Shown: positions 28,323-36,614, numbered from the stretch's first letter. The stretch: 64,000 nucleotides of DNA from Paucisalibacillus globulus (GCF_900184735.1 NZ_LT855392.1:92194-156193); one strand, 5' to 3'. The notes: a model not told the origin generated them from the letters alone. Program-made: numbers and translations.

Positions 28323-28442
28323 ATTACCCTCCTTCTTTGAATAGAGGAGAAAATTTATAAGAAAAATTCGCATTCCCTTATCCTTAGAGAATGTGATAGT
28401 TTATCTATACATGCAGAAAGCGTTTATACTTTCTTACCTAAT

Positions 28443-28476
28443 AAAAAAAGAAAGGCAGAATAATCCTACCTTTCTT
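28443..28476 (-). terminator. Attenuator terminator T2 in the ABC-F leader
   Basis: AAGAAAGG-AG / CT-CCTTTCTT stem followed by seven T. A strong intrinsic terminator roughly 180 nt into the leader. Confidence 0.85.
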
Positions 28477-28510
28477 AACATGCCATATAGTATATGAAAT
28501 GAAGATTATT

Positions 28511-28603
28511 AAAAAAGGACAGACTAATCCCGTTTACTCTGTATGCACAAACAGAGCCTTTGAACGTATTTAATTACGAGTTCAAAGTTGGGATTCGTAG
28601 TCT
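28511..28603 (-). terminator. Attenuator T1, multi-branched structure overlapping the leader peptide
   Basis: AGACTACGAATCCC (28590-28603, within the MRLRIP codons) pairs with GGGATTAGTCT (28521-28531), enclosing two hairpins, CTTTGAAC/GTTCAAAG and CTCTGT/ACAGAG. GTCC and TTTTTT follow. A ribosome stalled at MRLR would cover the 5' arm and block termination. Confidence 0.7.
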
Positions 28604-28618
28604 CATAGCGTGTGTCAC
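28574..28618 (-). CDS. ErmD-like macrolide-sensing leader peptide MTHAMRLRIPTLNS
   Basis: A 14-codon ORF, GTG start to TAA, with AAGGAGG 11 nt upstream and GAAAGG nearer. The internal ATG at 28606 would give MRLRIPTLNS. The peptide differs from the ErmD/ErmK leader, as I remember it (MTHSMRLRFPTLNQ), at only three positions. It contains the MRLR arrest motif at which macrolide-bound ribosomes stall. Its codons form the 5' arm of terminator T1. It is too short for routine gene finding. Confidence 0.85.
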   Translation of the reverse strand: MTHAMRLRIPTLNS

Positions 28619-28659
28619 CTTTCAATAATCCTCCTTAACGTTTATCATTTACAGTGCTC

Positions 28660-28688
28660 ATTATAAAAAGTATTACTTAATAAGTCAA
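28660..28688 (-). promoter_or_regulatory. Sigma-A promoter of the ABC-F transcript
   Basis: TTGACT (28683-28688), 17-bp spacer, TATAAT (28660-28665) on the minus strand. The transcript should start near 28653, giving a leader of about 435 nt. Confidence 0.85.
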
Positions 28689-28791
28689 CACCATATTATA
28701 CAAATTGTCGAAGTAACATGTCTGTTTCTGAAATTAGGTCTTGAAGAAGCACTACTACTTCCCTCATTCCTTTGTCAGTAGAAATCCTCTA

Positions 28792-29160
28792 TTACTTTTC
28801 ATTTAGTTCCATTGCTGCTTGAATAAGAGAAGTAAATAATTCTGGCTTAATATCTTCCTTCTTGGTTAGTCGAATATGTCTCATTGTTTTTCCTGAACCT
28901 TTTAACAAATTATGAGTATCTTTGTCTTCCAGTTCATTTCCTTTTTGAAAACCAAGATTCACATGCTTCTTACTAGCTTGCAGATAACAAGCTAAACCTT
29001 TGTAAGAATAATTTGGCATAGACCATTTATACTCCTCTTTAAGTTCTGGCGAAGTATTAAGAATTATTTCCCTTAAAGAATTTGTAATCTCTTGAAATTC
29101 CTCTGGCAAATTTGATATGTACTGATTAACCTCTTCTATTTTTCTTCCTTCAATACTCAT
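28792..29160 (-). CDS. DUF1801 (YdhG-like) protein
   Basis: 122 aa. The N-terminal EEVNQYISNLPEEFQEITNSLREIIL and central EEYKWSMPNYSYKGLACYLQASKKHVNLGF are characteristic of the DUF1801/YdhG fold, related to frataxin-like proteins. ATG with AAAGGAG upstream. Cytoplasmic. Biochemical role unknown. It may share a transcript with the nucleotidyltransferase-like gene 49 bp upstream. Confidence 0.75.
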   Translation of the reverse strand: MSIEGRKIEEVNQYISNLPEEFQEITNSLREIILNTSPELKEEYKWSMPNYSYKGLACYLQASKKHVNLGFQKGNELEDKDTHNLLKGSGKTMRHIRLTKKEDIKPELFTSLIQAAMELNEK

Positions 29161-29209
29161 AATATAACTCCTTTCATTTTGAAACAGTCACTTGGATTTC
29201 CGGTTAGCT

Positions 29210-29755
29210 TTAGTTTAACAGTTTTTCCACCCTGTCTTTTACTTCAAGTGGTAAGGGTTGTGTTAGTGCTTTTTCTAAAATGCTAGAATGTTTTACACCG
29301 TTCATTTTGAAAAAATCTTCAATAAGAATTGCCTTTTCTTGCTTGCCCGGAATTAACCAATAAAGAATATACCAATCTTCCAGTGAACACAAAGGTATAT
29401 CTATCTCATTTATTTTTTTATAGGATACAATTGATTTTTTGTTTAAAGATAATTTATAGATCCCTTCACTATGTTGTATGGCGAACCCACCCATAATATC
29501 GATATCGGTTGCATTAATAAGATATTTAGTGAAATATTCTGTACGAAAAGGGTCAGAATGAATTACCTTTTTTAACTCTCCCATTGGAGCAATAATTTCA
29601 TTTAGTTGATTAGTATGATTCTCATCCACTAATATGTCTATATCATTGGGATCATCAATGATTTGATAAAAGCTCAGAAGAAGTGAACCTCCTACTCCCC
29701 AGGTAATACCTTTATTATTTAATTGTTCACCGATAATAGTTAATGATTCTAACAC
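29210..29755 (-). CDS. Nucleotidyltransferase-fold protein
   Basis: 181 aa from GTG 29755 (AGGAG 7-8 nt upstream). The N-terminal GVGGSLLLSFYQIIDDPNDIDILVDE carries the GGS and DxD elements of the minimal nucleotidyltransferase fold. A further Asp is in NATDIDIMGGF. It resembles aminoglycoside 2''-adenylyltransferase-like or AbiEii-like nucleotidyltransferases, but there is no partner antitoxin. The substrate is unknown. Confidence 0.65.
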   Translation of the reverse strand: MLESLTIIGEQLNNKGITWGVGGSLLLSFYQIIDDPNDIDILVDENHTNQLNEIIAPMGELKKVIHSDPFRTEYFTKYLINATDIDIMGGFAIQHSEGIYKLSLNKKSIVSYKKINEIDIPLCSLEDWYILYWLIPGKQEKAILIEDFFKMNGVKHSSILEKALTQPLPLEVKDRVEKLLN

Positions 29756-29844
29756 TTTAACTCTCCTAATATTTACTTTTCAATAAAGTATGTAGTCGTT
29801 CCAGAACCATTATACAATACTGCAAAAAAAATCCACTAACACCC

Positions 29845-29894
29845 TTGACATAAACACATATAACTATTATGGTTATATACATAACTATATAACC
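29845..29894 (+). promoter_or_regulatory. Promoter with paired operators of the GntR-ABC operon
   Basis: TTGACA (29845-29850), 17 bp, TATGGT (29868-29873). Two overlapping inverted repeats: ATATAAC-N7-GTTATAT (29858-29878) and GGTTATATA-N6-TATATAACC (29871-29894). They cover the -10 and start region, as expected for a GntR/YtrA autorepressor. Confidence 0.7.
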
Positions 29895-29933
29895 ATATTG
29901 GACTTATAACAATATAGGATAGCGGGTGACATA

Positions 29934-30311
29934 GTGAGTAAGTTATTTGAAGAAGACAAACCAATATACATCCAAATAAGAGAAAAGATTGAGGATCAAA
30001 TCATCAATAAACAATTGAAGGAAGGACACCAGGCTCCTTCCACAAATCAGTTAGTGAATTTCTATAAGATTAACCATGTTACTGTATCAAAAGGAGTTAA
30101 TCAGTTAGTTGATGAAGGGATTCTATATAAGAAAAGAGGTATTGGTATGTTTGTGGCTGAAGGAGCAAGAGAATTACTTATTCAGAAACGAAAAGAATCT
30201 TTTATAGAAGATTACGTCCTCAAGCTAATACAAGAAGCAAATAAGCTAGACATTTCAGAGAATGAAATCATTGGTTATATTAAAAAGATTAAAGGAAGTG
30301 ATACCATATGA
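29934..30311 (+). CDS. GntR-family regulator, YtrA subfamily
   Basis: 125 aa. A winged-helix GntR domain (PIYIQIREKIEDQIINKQLKEG, then STNQLVNFYKINHVTVSKGVNQL) with only a short C-terminal helical tail, as in YtrA-type regulators of ABC exporter operons. The start GTG 29934 has a poor ribosome site (GGGTG). It overlaps the next gene by 4 bp (ATGA), so it is translationally coupled to the ATPase. Probably represses its own operon at the palindromes upstream until cell-envelope stress. Confidence 0.85.
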   Translation: MSKLFEEDKPIYIQIREKIEDQIINKQLKEGHQAPSTNQLVNFYKINHVTVSKGVNQLVDEGILYKKRGIGMFVAEGARELLIQKRKESFIEDYVLKLIQEANKLDISENEIIGYIKKIKGSDTI

Positions 30312-31174
30312 ATCTTATAGTTAACGAGTTAAGCCTGAACTACGGAAATTATACAGCGCTAAGTGATGTACAATTTGAAATAAATCGTCCTAGAATTTAT
30401 GGACTTTTAGGTAGAAACGGGGCAGGCAAAACTTCACTATTATCAATTCTAGCTTCATTCCGAAAAGCGACTTCTGGCTCAGTCAAAATAAATGGCGAAT
30501 CACCATTTGAAAATGCGGATATCATGCAACAGGTTGCCTTTCTGTATAACAAAGACTATAAAGATGAATCAAATAATTTAAAAAGTATATTGCAAGATAC
30601 CGAACGATACCGACCAAATTTTGATATGGAATATGCAAACTACCTAGTGAATCGATTTAAGTTAGATCAGAAAAAACCAGTTAAAAAGTTTTCTAAAGGA
30701 ATGCAATCCGCTCTAAATGTCATCATAGGTTTAGCTGGTAGAGCACCAATAACAATCTTTGATGAGGTCTACTTAGGCATGGATGCACCATCACGTGATA
30801 TTTTTTATCAGGAACTTCTGGAGGAACAACAAAAACATCCTAGAATCTTCATATTATCAACCCACCTGGTTTCAGAAATGGATTATTTATTTGATGAGGT
30901 GATCATGTTAGATGAGGGAAAAATAATTCTTCATGAAGACTATGATTCCTTGATGACTAAAGGGGCAAAGATTACCGGAAATGTTGAGTTAGTGGATGAG
31001 TTTGTACAAACAAAAAAACAAATCCATGTAGAACAATTAGGTAGTACAAAAGCAGTTACAATTTATGGAGAGCTTACTAAAATAGATAAGACGACAGCTC
31101 GAGAGCTCGGGCTAGAAATAGGACCAATTACACTTCATGAACTATTTGTTCACTTAACAAAGGAGGAGGACTAA
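30308..31174 (+). CDS. ABC transporter ATP-binding protein (YtrB-like)
   Basis: 288 aa. Walker A GRNGAGKTS near 35-43; the signature region is unusual (FSKGMQSALNVI instead of LSGGQ); Walker B is TIFDEVYLGMD, with Val-Tyr replacing the usual Pro-Thr after DE; H-loop LSTHL. The same departures occur in YtrB/BcrA-like ATPases of GntR operons, so they do not imply loss of function. Middle gene of regulator-ATPase-permease. Probably energises export or sensing of an envelope-active compound. Confidence 0.85.
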   Translation: MNLIVNELSLNYGNYTALSDVQFEINRPRIYGLLGRNGAGKTSLLSILASFRKATSGSVKINGESPFENADIMQQVAFLYNKDYKDESNNLKSILQDTERYRPNFDMEYANYLVNRFKLDQKKPVKKFSKGMQSALNVIIGLAGRAPITIFDEVYLGMDAPSRDIFYQELLEEQQKHPRIFILSTHLVSEMDYLFDEVIMLDEGKIILHEDYDSLMTKGAKITGNVELVDEFVQTKKQIHVEQLGSTKAVTIYGELTKIDKTTARELGLEIGPITLHELFVHLTKEED

Positions 31175-31974
31175 TGAAAAAGAGCACCATCTATCTTAAA
31201 GTAACAGGTGATATGTTCATGGTACAGTCATTATGGATCCTTGGGTTCTTAGGCGTAATGATCGTTGTTCATATTTTTAGAATCATCACAGCTATGTTTG
31301 GGGACTATGGAGTAGATTCATATTTTGATAGTGTGTTTATTGCTGCCAATATAGCTATGTTTGTCATTGGAATATTGTGTATTTATTTCCTCCCTCACTT
31401 TGTAGGAAATGGTGTGACAAGAAAGGATTACTTTAGAGGAGCAATGTTAGCAGCAATTGGATTATCAATTGCTCTACCAATTATTACAATGGTGGTTTCT
31501 ACTCTAGGACAATTTATTATCAATCAAATTGACCAAATAACGTATAATAATCCGGATATTAATTCTGCAGTTCAAGAAATCGATACCAACGGAAACATTA
31601 TTGGGAATATTATCAGTAGTACTGTACAATCTATCATTATCCCACCTTATGTTAATCCAACTAGTAATTGGATATTAGCCATTGCTATCACTAGTATAAA
31701 TACTTTTATTTATTATTTAATTGGTTGGATGATTAGTTCAGGATTTTATAGATTAGGTACAATACCAGGGTTAGGTTTCATTATTATTGGGATGATTACT
31801 TTAATTGCTAAAGATTCACTCTTACGAATAACCCTAAATCTTCCATTAGCAGAACAGCTAACATTTCTAGATTTTCTACCTAGATCTATTGCAGCAAGCA
31901 CCATTTTATTAATGGTAATTATGGTTATAGGTGTAATTCGCCTACTAACTAAACAGGTAACTGTAAAACTTTAA
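31174..31974 (+). CDS. ABC-type membrane protein of the YtrA-like operon
   Basis: 266 aa, six predicted hydrophobic segments (starting SLWILGFLGVMIVVHIF and ending ILLMVIMVIGVIRLL). Its ATG is 1 bp overlapping with the ATPase stop and is preceded by GGAGGAGG. It has no recognised motif beyond membrane character; the permease role follows from the operon context. Confidence 0.75.
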   Translation: MKKSTIYLKVTGDMFMVQSLWILGFLGVMIVVHIFRIITAMFGDYGVDSYFDSVFIAANIAMFVIGILCIYFLPHFVGNGVTRKDYFRGAMLAAIGLSIALPIITMVVSTLGQFIINQIDQITYNNPDINSAVQEIDTNGNIIGNIISSTVQSIIIPPYVNPTSNWILAIAITSINTFIYYLIGWMISSGFYRLGTIPGLGFIIIGMITLIAKDSLLRITLNLPLAEQLTFLDFLPRSIAASTILLMVIMVIGVIRLLTKQVTVKL

Positions 31975-31989
31975 TATGAAACATATTGA

Positions 31990-32072
31990 GGCTATAGCCA
32001 TATCTAACAGAAACAAATCTATTTTAACCTTTTTAAGATGATTTGGCGTATTAGATAGGCAATAGCCTTTAC
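31990..32072 (+). terminator. Long-loop hairpin after the GntR-ABC operon
   Basis: GGCTATAGCCATATCTAA near 31990-32008 is complementary, with one unpaired base and one mismatch, to TTAGATAGGCAATAGCC near 32052-32068. It is followed by TTTACTTTT. The loop is about 40 nt. Confidence 0.55.
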
Positions 32073-32101
32073 TTTTAGCATGAAAATGGAGGGACTGTTT
32101 G

Positions 32102-32617
32102 ATGAGAAAAATTCGTTTTTCTGAAAAAGTACTACTAATCGGTTACTGCTTTATATTACTTTTTATGATCGTCCAAGACTGGGTTCCACTAGGATCACTT
32201 AATGATATCGATGCAATAAAGCAAGTGAAAACAACGAACGAGTTACTCCTTGTTACTTTAATTGGGGTATTACAAGTAACCTTCCTCATCTTTCTAATTC
32301 TACTTTTTATAGGAAAAAGATACCCATTATTTTTAAAGCTATGGCTTATCATTCATCCATCATGTATTTTTGCAGGGGTATTGATGAGTTGGTGGATTCC
32401 TTATCTTACAGGTATAGGTGCAGCTGAGAAAGTTGCAAGCTATACATCCATGTTTGGTAATACCCATACTTTCCTACCAGTAATGAACGGAATTGTACCA
32501 AATACATTACATACCCTATTTCACGCTAGTTTATTTTGCTGTATTCTTGTCTCGATTTATATTTTTGTTACTGATTCCTATCAGACTACTCCACAATCAA
32601 ATGGTAAAGTAGGATAA
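32102..32617 (+). CDS. Four-helix membrane protein of unknown function
   Basis: 171 aa from ATG 32102 (GGAGGG 8 nt upstream). Four hydrophobic segments at about 10-28, 46-68, 76-98 and 132-155. A hydrophilic loop contains VPLGSLNDIDAIKQVKTTNELL. I do not recognise the family. It lies 125 bp after the ABC operon, behind a terminator-like hairpin, so it may be separate. Confidence 0.6.
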   Translation: MRKIRFSEKVLLIGYCFILLFMIVQDWVPLGSLNDIDAIKQVKTTNELLLVTLIGVLQVTFLIFLILLFIGKRYPLFLKLWLIIHPSCIFAGVLMSWWIPYLTGIGAAEKVASYTSMFGNTHTFLPVMNGIVPNTLHTLFHASLFCCILVSIYIFVTDSYQTTPQSNGKVG

Positions 32618-32687
32618 TATTTCTTTCCTAGCCCGTCCAATCATATTTTTGAAAGAAATCAACTTGCACCTGAAATCAACACAAAAT

Positions 32688-33004
32688 GAGGCTGGGACAA
32701 AAGAGTTTTAGTTGATTAAAATCCGAACGAACATGAAAAGCGCATAGACCCGCTCCGGAAATATACTACGCTTTCCACGGGCGGCTGGTGAGCCTCCTCA
32801 GAGCTAAAGCTCTTCCGGGGTCTGTTCGAGAGTACCTCACAGTGTCTACCTTGCCACGGGCGGCTGGTGAGCCTCCTCAGAGCTAAAGCTCTTCCGGGGT
32901 CTCACCGATGCCTATCCTCCCGTAGGAGTCTCCGTATATTTCCGGAGCTGATGTGGTGTATCGTTCAGGTTCTCAACTTATACTTTTATTTATGTCCCAG
33001 CCTC
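32688..33004. mobile_element. 317-bp MITE-like element with 12-bp terminal inverted repeats
   Basis: Ends GAGGCTGGGACA (32688-32699) and TGTCCCAGCCTC (32993-33004) are perfect inverted repeats. The inside is GC-rich and non-coding. It contains a perfect 49-bp direct duplication (32775-32823 and 32854-32902; begins CCACGGGCGGCTGGTGAGCC). It also shares the CTTTCC-CGGGCGGCTGGTGAGCCTCCTC core with the element at 58813-59253. No transposase is present. No target-site duplication was confirmed. The stretch 32618-33138 holds nothing else I can name. Confidence 0.75.
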
Positions 33005-33138
33005 TTTTGTATATCAATATATATGCAATTTATAGGACAACTATTCAGTTAGTTTTGTTAGCGGGTGCCCTGGTAGAAAATCACACATGACGTTGCACTA
33101 CTCGAATCCACTCTTTTCCATTTTAATTACAGGATTCC

Positions 33139-33894
33139 CTACTCATCGTCAACATAATAATTTTTCTCCCCTAGTTGAATATCTGTAACGTCACCATCAT
33201 GAAGAAAAAATAATCGATTCTCAACCGTGCCATTATTACTAGTCAGTACAATCGTATTCTTCTCCACCTTATATGTGCCAAAAACAGTATCCTCCGTAAA
33301 ACTACCTGATGTTGAAGTTCCACTTGAACCGCCAACACTTCCAATTGACACTCCATCAATTTCAAATGTACCATCTGCATTAAGCGATAAATATCGAGTT
33401 TTAGAAGATGCTGCTCCTGTAACTCCAATGAGTCCAGAGTAGGATATATTTTTATATTGGTTATTAAATACCGTTCCATCTGGTACTGGTTCAACCCGAG
33501 ATAATTTTACATGATTAATACTCAAGGTTTCATTGACTATTTCTATTGGCAGAGCATCTACCCCACTAATTGTTAGTTGTCCATTGTTAATCGTGTACTC
33601 CTGACACTGATCGATTAGACAATCAATCATCTCCGGTCCACCATTTGCAGGTGGGCCGATAACTACTTTATTTCCATCGAGAAATGTATAGATATCCCAA
33701 CAGATTCCACCACATTCATCCCCACCAAAATCATCTCGAAAACCATAGAACATACCGCTTAAATTTTCTAGACTTAACGGTGCATTTATATCTACCTGAT
33801 CTTCCACAACGGTTTCGGTATCTTCTTCAGAACATCCTATCAGAATAAGAACTCCCATAAGCATAATGATGAAACATACTATTCGATTCCCCAT
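33139..33894 (-). CDS. Lipoprotein of unknown function
   Basis: 251 aa. The signal sequence ends in a lipobox (LMGVLILIGCSEE), so Cys about 21 would be lipidated and the protein anchored outside the membrane. The mature part begins with an acidic linker (EEDTETVVEDQVD) and looks beta-rich. A Gly/Ser-rich segment (SVGGSSGTSTSGSF) precedes TYKVEKNTIVLTSNNG. Cysteines in DECGGICWD and IDQC could form disulfides. Lipocalin-like folding is possible, but unproven. Confidence 0.72.
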   Translation of the reverse strand: MGNRIVCFIIMLMGVLILIGCSEEDTETVVEDQVDINAPLSLENLSGMFYGFRDDFGGDECGGICWDIYTFLDGNKVVIGPPANGGPEMIDCLIDQCQEYTINNGQLTISGVDALPIEIVNETLSINHVKLSRVEPVPDGTVFNNQYKNISYSGLIGVTGAASSKTRYLSLNADGTFEIDGVSIGSVGGSSGTSTSGSFTEDTVFGTYKVEKNTIVLTSNNGTVENRLFFLHDGDVTDIQLGEKNYYVDDE

Positions 33895-34004
33895 AACTGT
33901 CTCCTTTTCTTATCGTTGCAAAATACCTGATGTCATTCTATGCAGTTAGGAAATCTTTAGTACTTTTTAATCAACTATTCTGTACTCTAAATTAACTATT
34001 ACAA

Positions 34005-34451
34005 CTAATCTCCCGGGTGTTCATTCAGGACCCAAGGGATTCGTGCTTCAAAATCTAATTGTAAAACGGGTCTTGGGTAATCATCTTGTACAAACATTAA
34101 CTCTTTATTAAAACCTAAAGTAAAATTACCTATTTTAGCTGTATTCGTTTCATTCCAATCAGAATCCGTACAGTACTCCCCTTCTATTAACACTCCAACT
34201 ATATGATAACACCCCATATATAAATGAACTTTCTCTTCAACCTCTCCAAACTCTGATAAATGGATCGGCTTTAATGGATTAATTCCAAGCGAGGTAATAA
34301 ATTCCAATATGGAAGAATCCATAACTTTACATGCTTCCATATAATTTTCACAGTAGGAACAATGACACAACTCAATATCCTTGTTATAGTATTCCTTTGT
34401 TTTATTTATATCCACTTCTAAATCCCAATTCATAAGCCTTATTCGCTTCAC
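34005..34451 (-). CDS. Conserved hypothetical protein with CxxC motif
   Basis: 148 aa. The start GTG 34451 is preceded by AGGGAG at 9 nt. The N-terminal DLEVDINKTKEYYNKDI is followed by LCHCSYCENYMEACKV, which may bind metal, then HLSEFGEVEEKVHLYMGCYHIVG. This matches a small family widespread in bacilli without known function. It is soluble and lacks a signal peptide. It stands alone, with no operon partner. Confidence 0.65.
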   Translation of the reverse strand: MKRIRLMNWDLEVDINKTKEYYNKDIELCHCSYCENYMEACKVMDSSILEFITSLGINPLKPIHLSEFGEVEEKVHLYMGCYHIVGVLIEGEYCTDSDWNETNTAKIGNFTLGFNKELMFVQDDYPRPVLQLDFEARIPWVLNEHPGD

Positions 34452-34571
34452 TTAAATTGCTCCCTATTTTTTCATCAGTATTTTGTTAATTTTATCTAAT
34501 ACGTATTAATCAAAAAAGGTTTTCAATTAATATACTAGGACAATTTATACTGAATAAGATTAGCATTAAAA

Positions 34572-34613
34572 AGACCCGGGATTCGAGAATATATTTTTTC
34601 ACGAAACCCGGGA
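34572..34613. terminator. Terminator downstream of the Dus gene
   Basis: GACCCGGGATTCG / CGAAACCCGGGACC arms with a 16-nt loop and a T-run on the minus strand. It is closely related in sequence to the hairpin at 42441-42483. Confidence 0.8.
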
Positions 34614-34668
34614 CCAAAATTAAAATGATATTATTCTTTTTAAAAGATTGTCTTCTACCACACAGTAT

Positions 34669-34755
34669 CTATCTACGATTTGTTAGAATAAACATCGGTA
34701 TAGCACCAATCAATAATAAAACTGCCCATTGTCATGAAACAACTTCATTAACCAT
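34669..34755 (-). pseudogene. Possible remnant of a tiny membrane protein gene
   Basis: ATG 34755 overlaps the Dus stop (TAATG). The frame reads MVNEVVS, TGA, then QWAVLLLIGAIPMFILTNRR and a stop. A single nonsense change (for example CGA to TGA) would explain it. The hydrophobic segment has the look of a single-pass membrane peptide. Weak evidence. Confidence 0.25.
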
Positions 34756-35717
34756 TATTTTTCACTTTCAAAGTCATCAAGCATTGCACGTACCTCATCT
34801 GTTGAATCGGTGCTCATTAATTGATTTCTTAATTCACTCGCACCACGAAATCCCTTTACATATATCTTAAAAAAGCGACGAAGTGGTCCAAATGGACGCG
34901 GTTCTATATTAGAATACTTGTCAAAAAGGTCTAGATGCACTCTTAAGAGATTAAGCAATTCCTCACTACTATGATCTTTTGATTCTTTTTCAAATGCAAA
35001 TGGATTCTTAAATATCCCACGACCAATCATCACCCCATCAACACCATATTGTTGAACAAGTTCTAAGCCGGTCTGACGATCCGGAATATCTCCGTTTATG
35101 GTTAAGAGCGTATCTGGTGCTACTTCATCACGAAGTTTTTTAATTTCCGGAATCAATTCCCAATGGGCATCGACCATGCTCATTTCCTTTCTTGTACGTA
35201 GATGAATAGAAAGATTGGCGATATCTTGTTTCAATATATGCGTCAACCAGTCACGCCATTCTTCTACATCCGTGTAACCAAGTCTAGTCTTCACACTGAC
35301 AGGTAATCCACCAGCTTTTGCAGCTTGTATCAGTTCAGATGCAACATCCGGGTGTCGGATAAGCCCCGCCCCTTTACCCTTTGCTGCAACATTTGGTACA
35401 GGGCAACCCATATTTATATCGATGCCTCGAAACCCTTGTTCAGCCATACCGATACTCATTTGTCGAAAGTATTCTGGCTTATCTCCCCAAATATGAGCAA
35501 CAATTGGCTGTTCATCTTCTGTAAAGGTTAATCGCCCGCGAACACTGGCTCTTCCCTCAGGGTGACAATAACTCTCTGTATTCGTAAACTCTGTAAAAAA
35601 CACATCCGGTCTGGCAGCTGTGCTCACTACATGGCGAAACACAACATCCGTCACATCTTCCATTGGTGCTAGTATAAAAAATGGCTTTGGTAAATCGAGC
35701 CAAAAATTATTTTCCAT
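34755..35717 (-). CDS. tRNA-dihydrouridine synthase (Dus family)
   Basis: 320 aa flavoenzyme that reduces uridines of the tRNA D-loop. FMN-binding N-terminus [14 protein letters not shown], catalytic Cys in [12 protein letters not shown] (about 103-106), Lys/Arg in SVKTRLGY, and phosphate-binding [15 protein letters not shown]. Length and motifs fit a DusB/DusC-like enzyme; B. subtilis YfjN has similar size. ATG with AAAGGAATG about 9 nt upstream. Single gene with its own terminator. Confidence 0.9.
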   Translation of the reverse strand: MENNFWLDLPKPFFILAPMEDVTDVVFRHVVSTAARPDVFFTEFTNTESYCHPEGRASVRGRLTFTEDEQPIVAHIWGDKPEYFRQMSIGMAEQGFRGIDINMGCPVPNVAAKGKGAGLIRHPDVASELIQAAKAGGLPVSVKTRLGYTDVEEWRDWLTHILKQDIANLSIHLRTRKEMSMVDAHWELIPEIKKLRDEVAPDTLLTINGDIPDRQTGLELVQQYGVDGVMIGRGIFKNPFAFEKESKDHSSEELLNLLRVHLDLFDKYSNIEPRPFGPLRRFFKIYVKGFRGASELRNQLMSTDSTDEVRAMLDDFESEK

Positions 35718-35969
35718 AATATAAATTCATTCCTTTCATTAGAAGGGTGGCGCACTTCGCTAAAATTCTTAAAGTGAGATTCACCTCAACCAAAAAAGTC
35801 AAGATTGTGCTCGATTATTATAACAGAAATTCACCTGTTTACAAGGGTTTGAAATACTTCTAATGGTTTTCCACTATCTCTCTTCAGTAGAACTATCCCC
35901 TTTACCAAGGGCAACATACATAAAAAATTAATCCCTCGAACAAACTAGTTTTAAAAAAGGAGGATTCAC

Positions 35970-36239
35970 GTGCAAAATCAACAAATGAATCAACAAAACC
36001 AGCAACCTGCCATGCAACAACCACCCCATGTCATAACAACAAAGGATTTTTCCTATATTAATGACATGCTGGCATGGAATCTACTAGCGATGAAAAAGGC
36101 GCATCATGCTGCATCTCATTGCCAGGATCAACAAATTTTATCTATGCTTGAAGCATGCGGACAAATGCATCAGAGACACTATAGTAAGCTATTAGCACAC
36201 TTAGAAGAAAAGCAAACCAATAATTCGATAACACAATAG
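35970..36239 (+). CDS. Spore coat protein, CotF-like (short)
   Basis: 89 aa from GTG 35970 with AAGGAGG 6 nt upstream. A Gln/Asn-rich N-terminus (MQNQQMNQQNQQPAMQQPP) is followed by a CotF-type helical segment (TTKDFSYINDMLAWNLLAMKKAHHAA, ILSMLEACGQMHQRHYSKLLAHL). Paired with a second CotF-like gene 18 bp downstream. Likely made in the mother cell late in sporulation; no mother-cell sigma promoter was confidently seen. Confidence 0.8.
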   Translation: MQNQQMNQQNQQPAMQQPPHVITTKDFSYINDMLAWNLLAMKKAHHAASHCQDQQILSMLEACGQMHQRHYSKLLAHLEEKQTNNSITQ

Positions 36240-36257
36240 AGAAAGGAGAGAAAAATC

Positions 36258-36614
36258 ATGCAAAATACTAATACACAAAACCAAAATCAAACTAAAATTC
36301 AAAATCCAAGTACCCAAGTTCCTAAATCACCACAAATGAATGAACGCGATTTTGTTAATGACATTCTTTCGACGGAAAAATACATGACTAATTCGTATTC
36401 AACTGCTTTAAATGAAGCGAGTCATCAACACCTGTATGATGATTTACTTACTATCTTTACCGAGACACAAAATATGCAGCATGATTTATTTAACCTTATG
36501 TTCCAAAAAGGTTGGTACAAGCTTGAAGCTGAAGATACACAAAAAATTCAACAATCCTTTCAACAACACCAGGGCTATATGAATCAATTTCCATACCAGG
36601 GAACTATACAATAA
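36258..36614 (+). CDS. Spore coat protein, CotF family
   Basis: 118 aa. N-terminal Asn/Gln-rich tail (residues 1-25), then the Coat_F domain: NERDFVNDILSTEKYMTNSYSTALNEASHQHLYDDLL and TQNMQHDLFNLMFQKGWYKLEAED. GAAAGGAGAG precedes the ATG. Second gene of the coat pair, followed by a strong terminator. Confidence 0.85.
   Translation: MQNTNTQNQNQTKIQNPSTQVPKSPQMNERDFVNDILSTEKYMTNSYSTALNEASHQHLYDDLLTIFTETQNMQHDLFNLMFQKGWYKLEAEDTQKIQQSFQQHQGYMNQFPYQGTIQ

Noticed and set aside
28524-28625. 33-codon ORF from TTG 28625 in the ABC-F leader
   Set aside because: It overlaps the ErmD-like leader in another frame. The match of the 14-aa peptide to a known stalling leader is far stronger, although the TTG has closer ribosome-site spacing.
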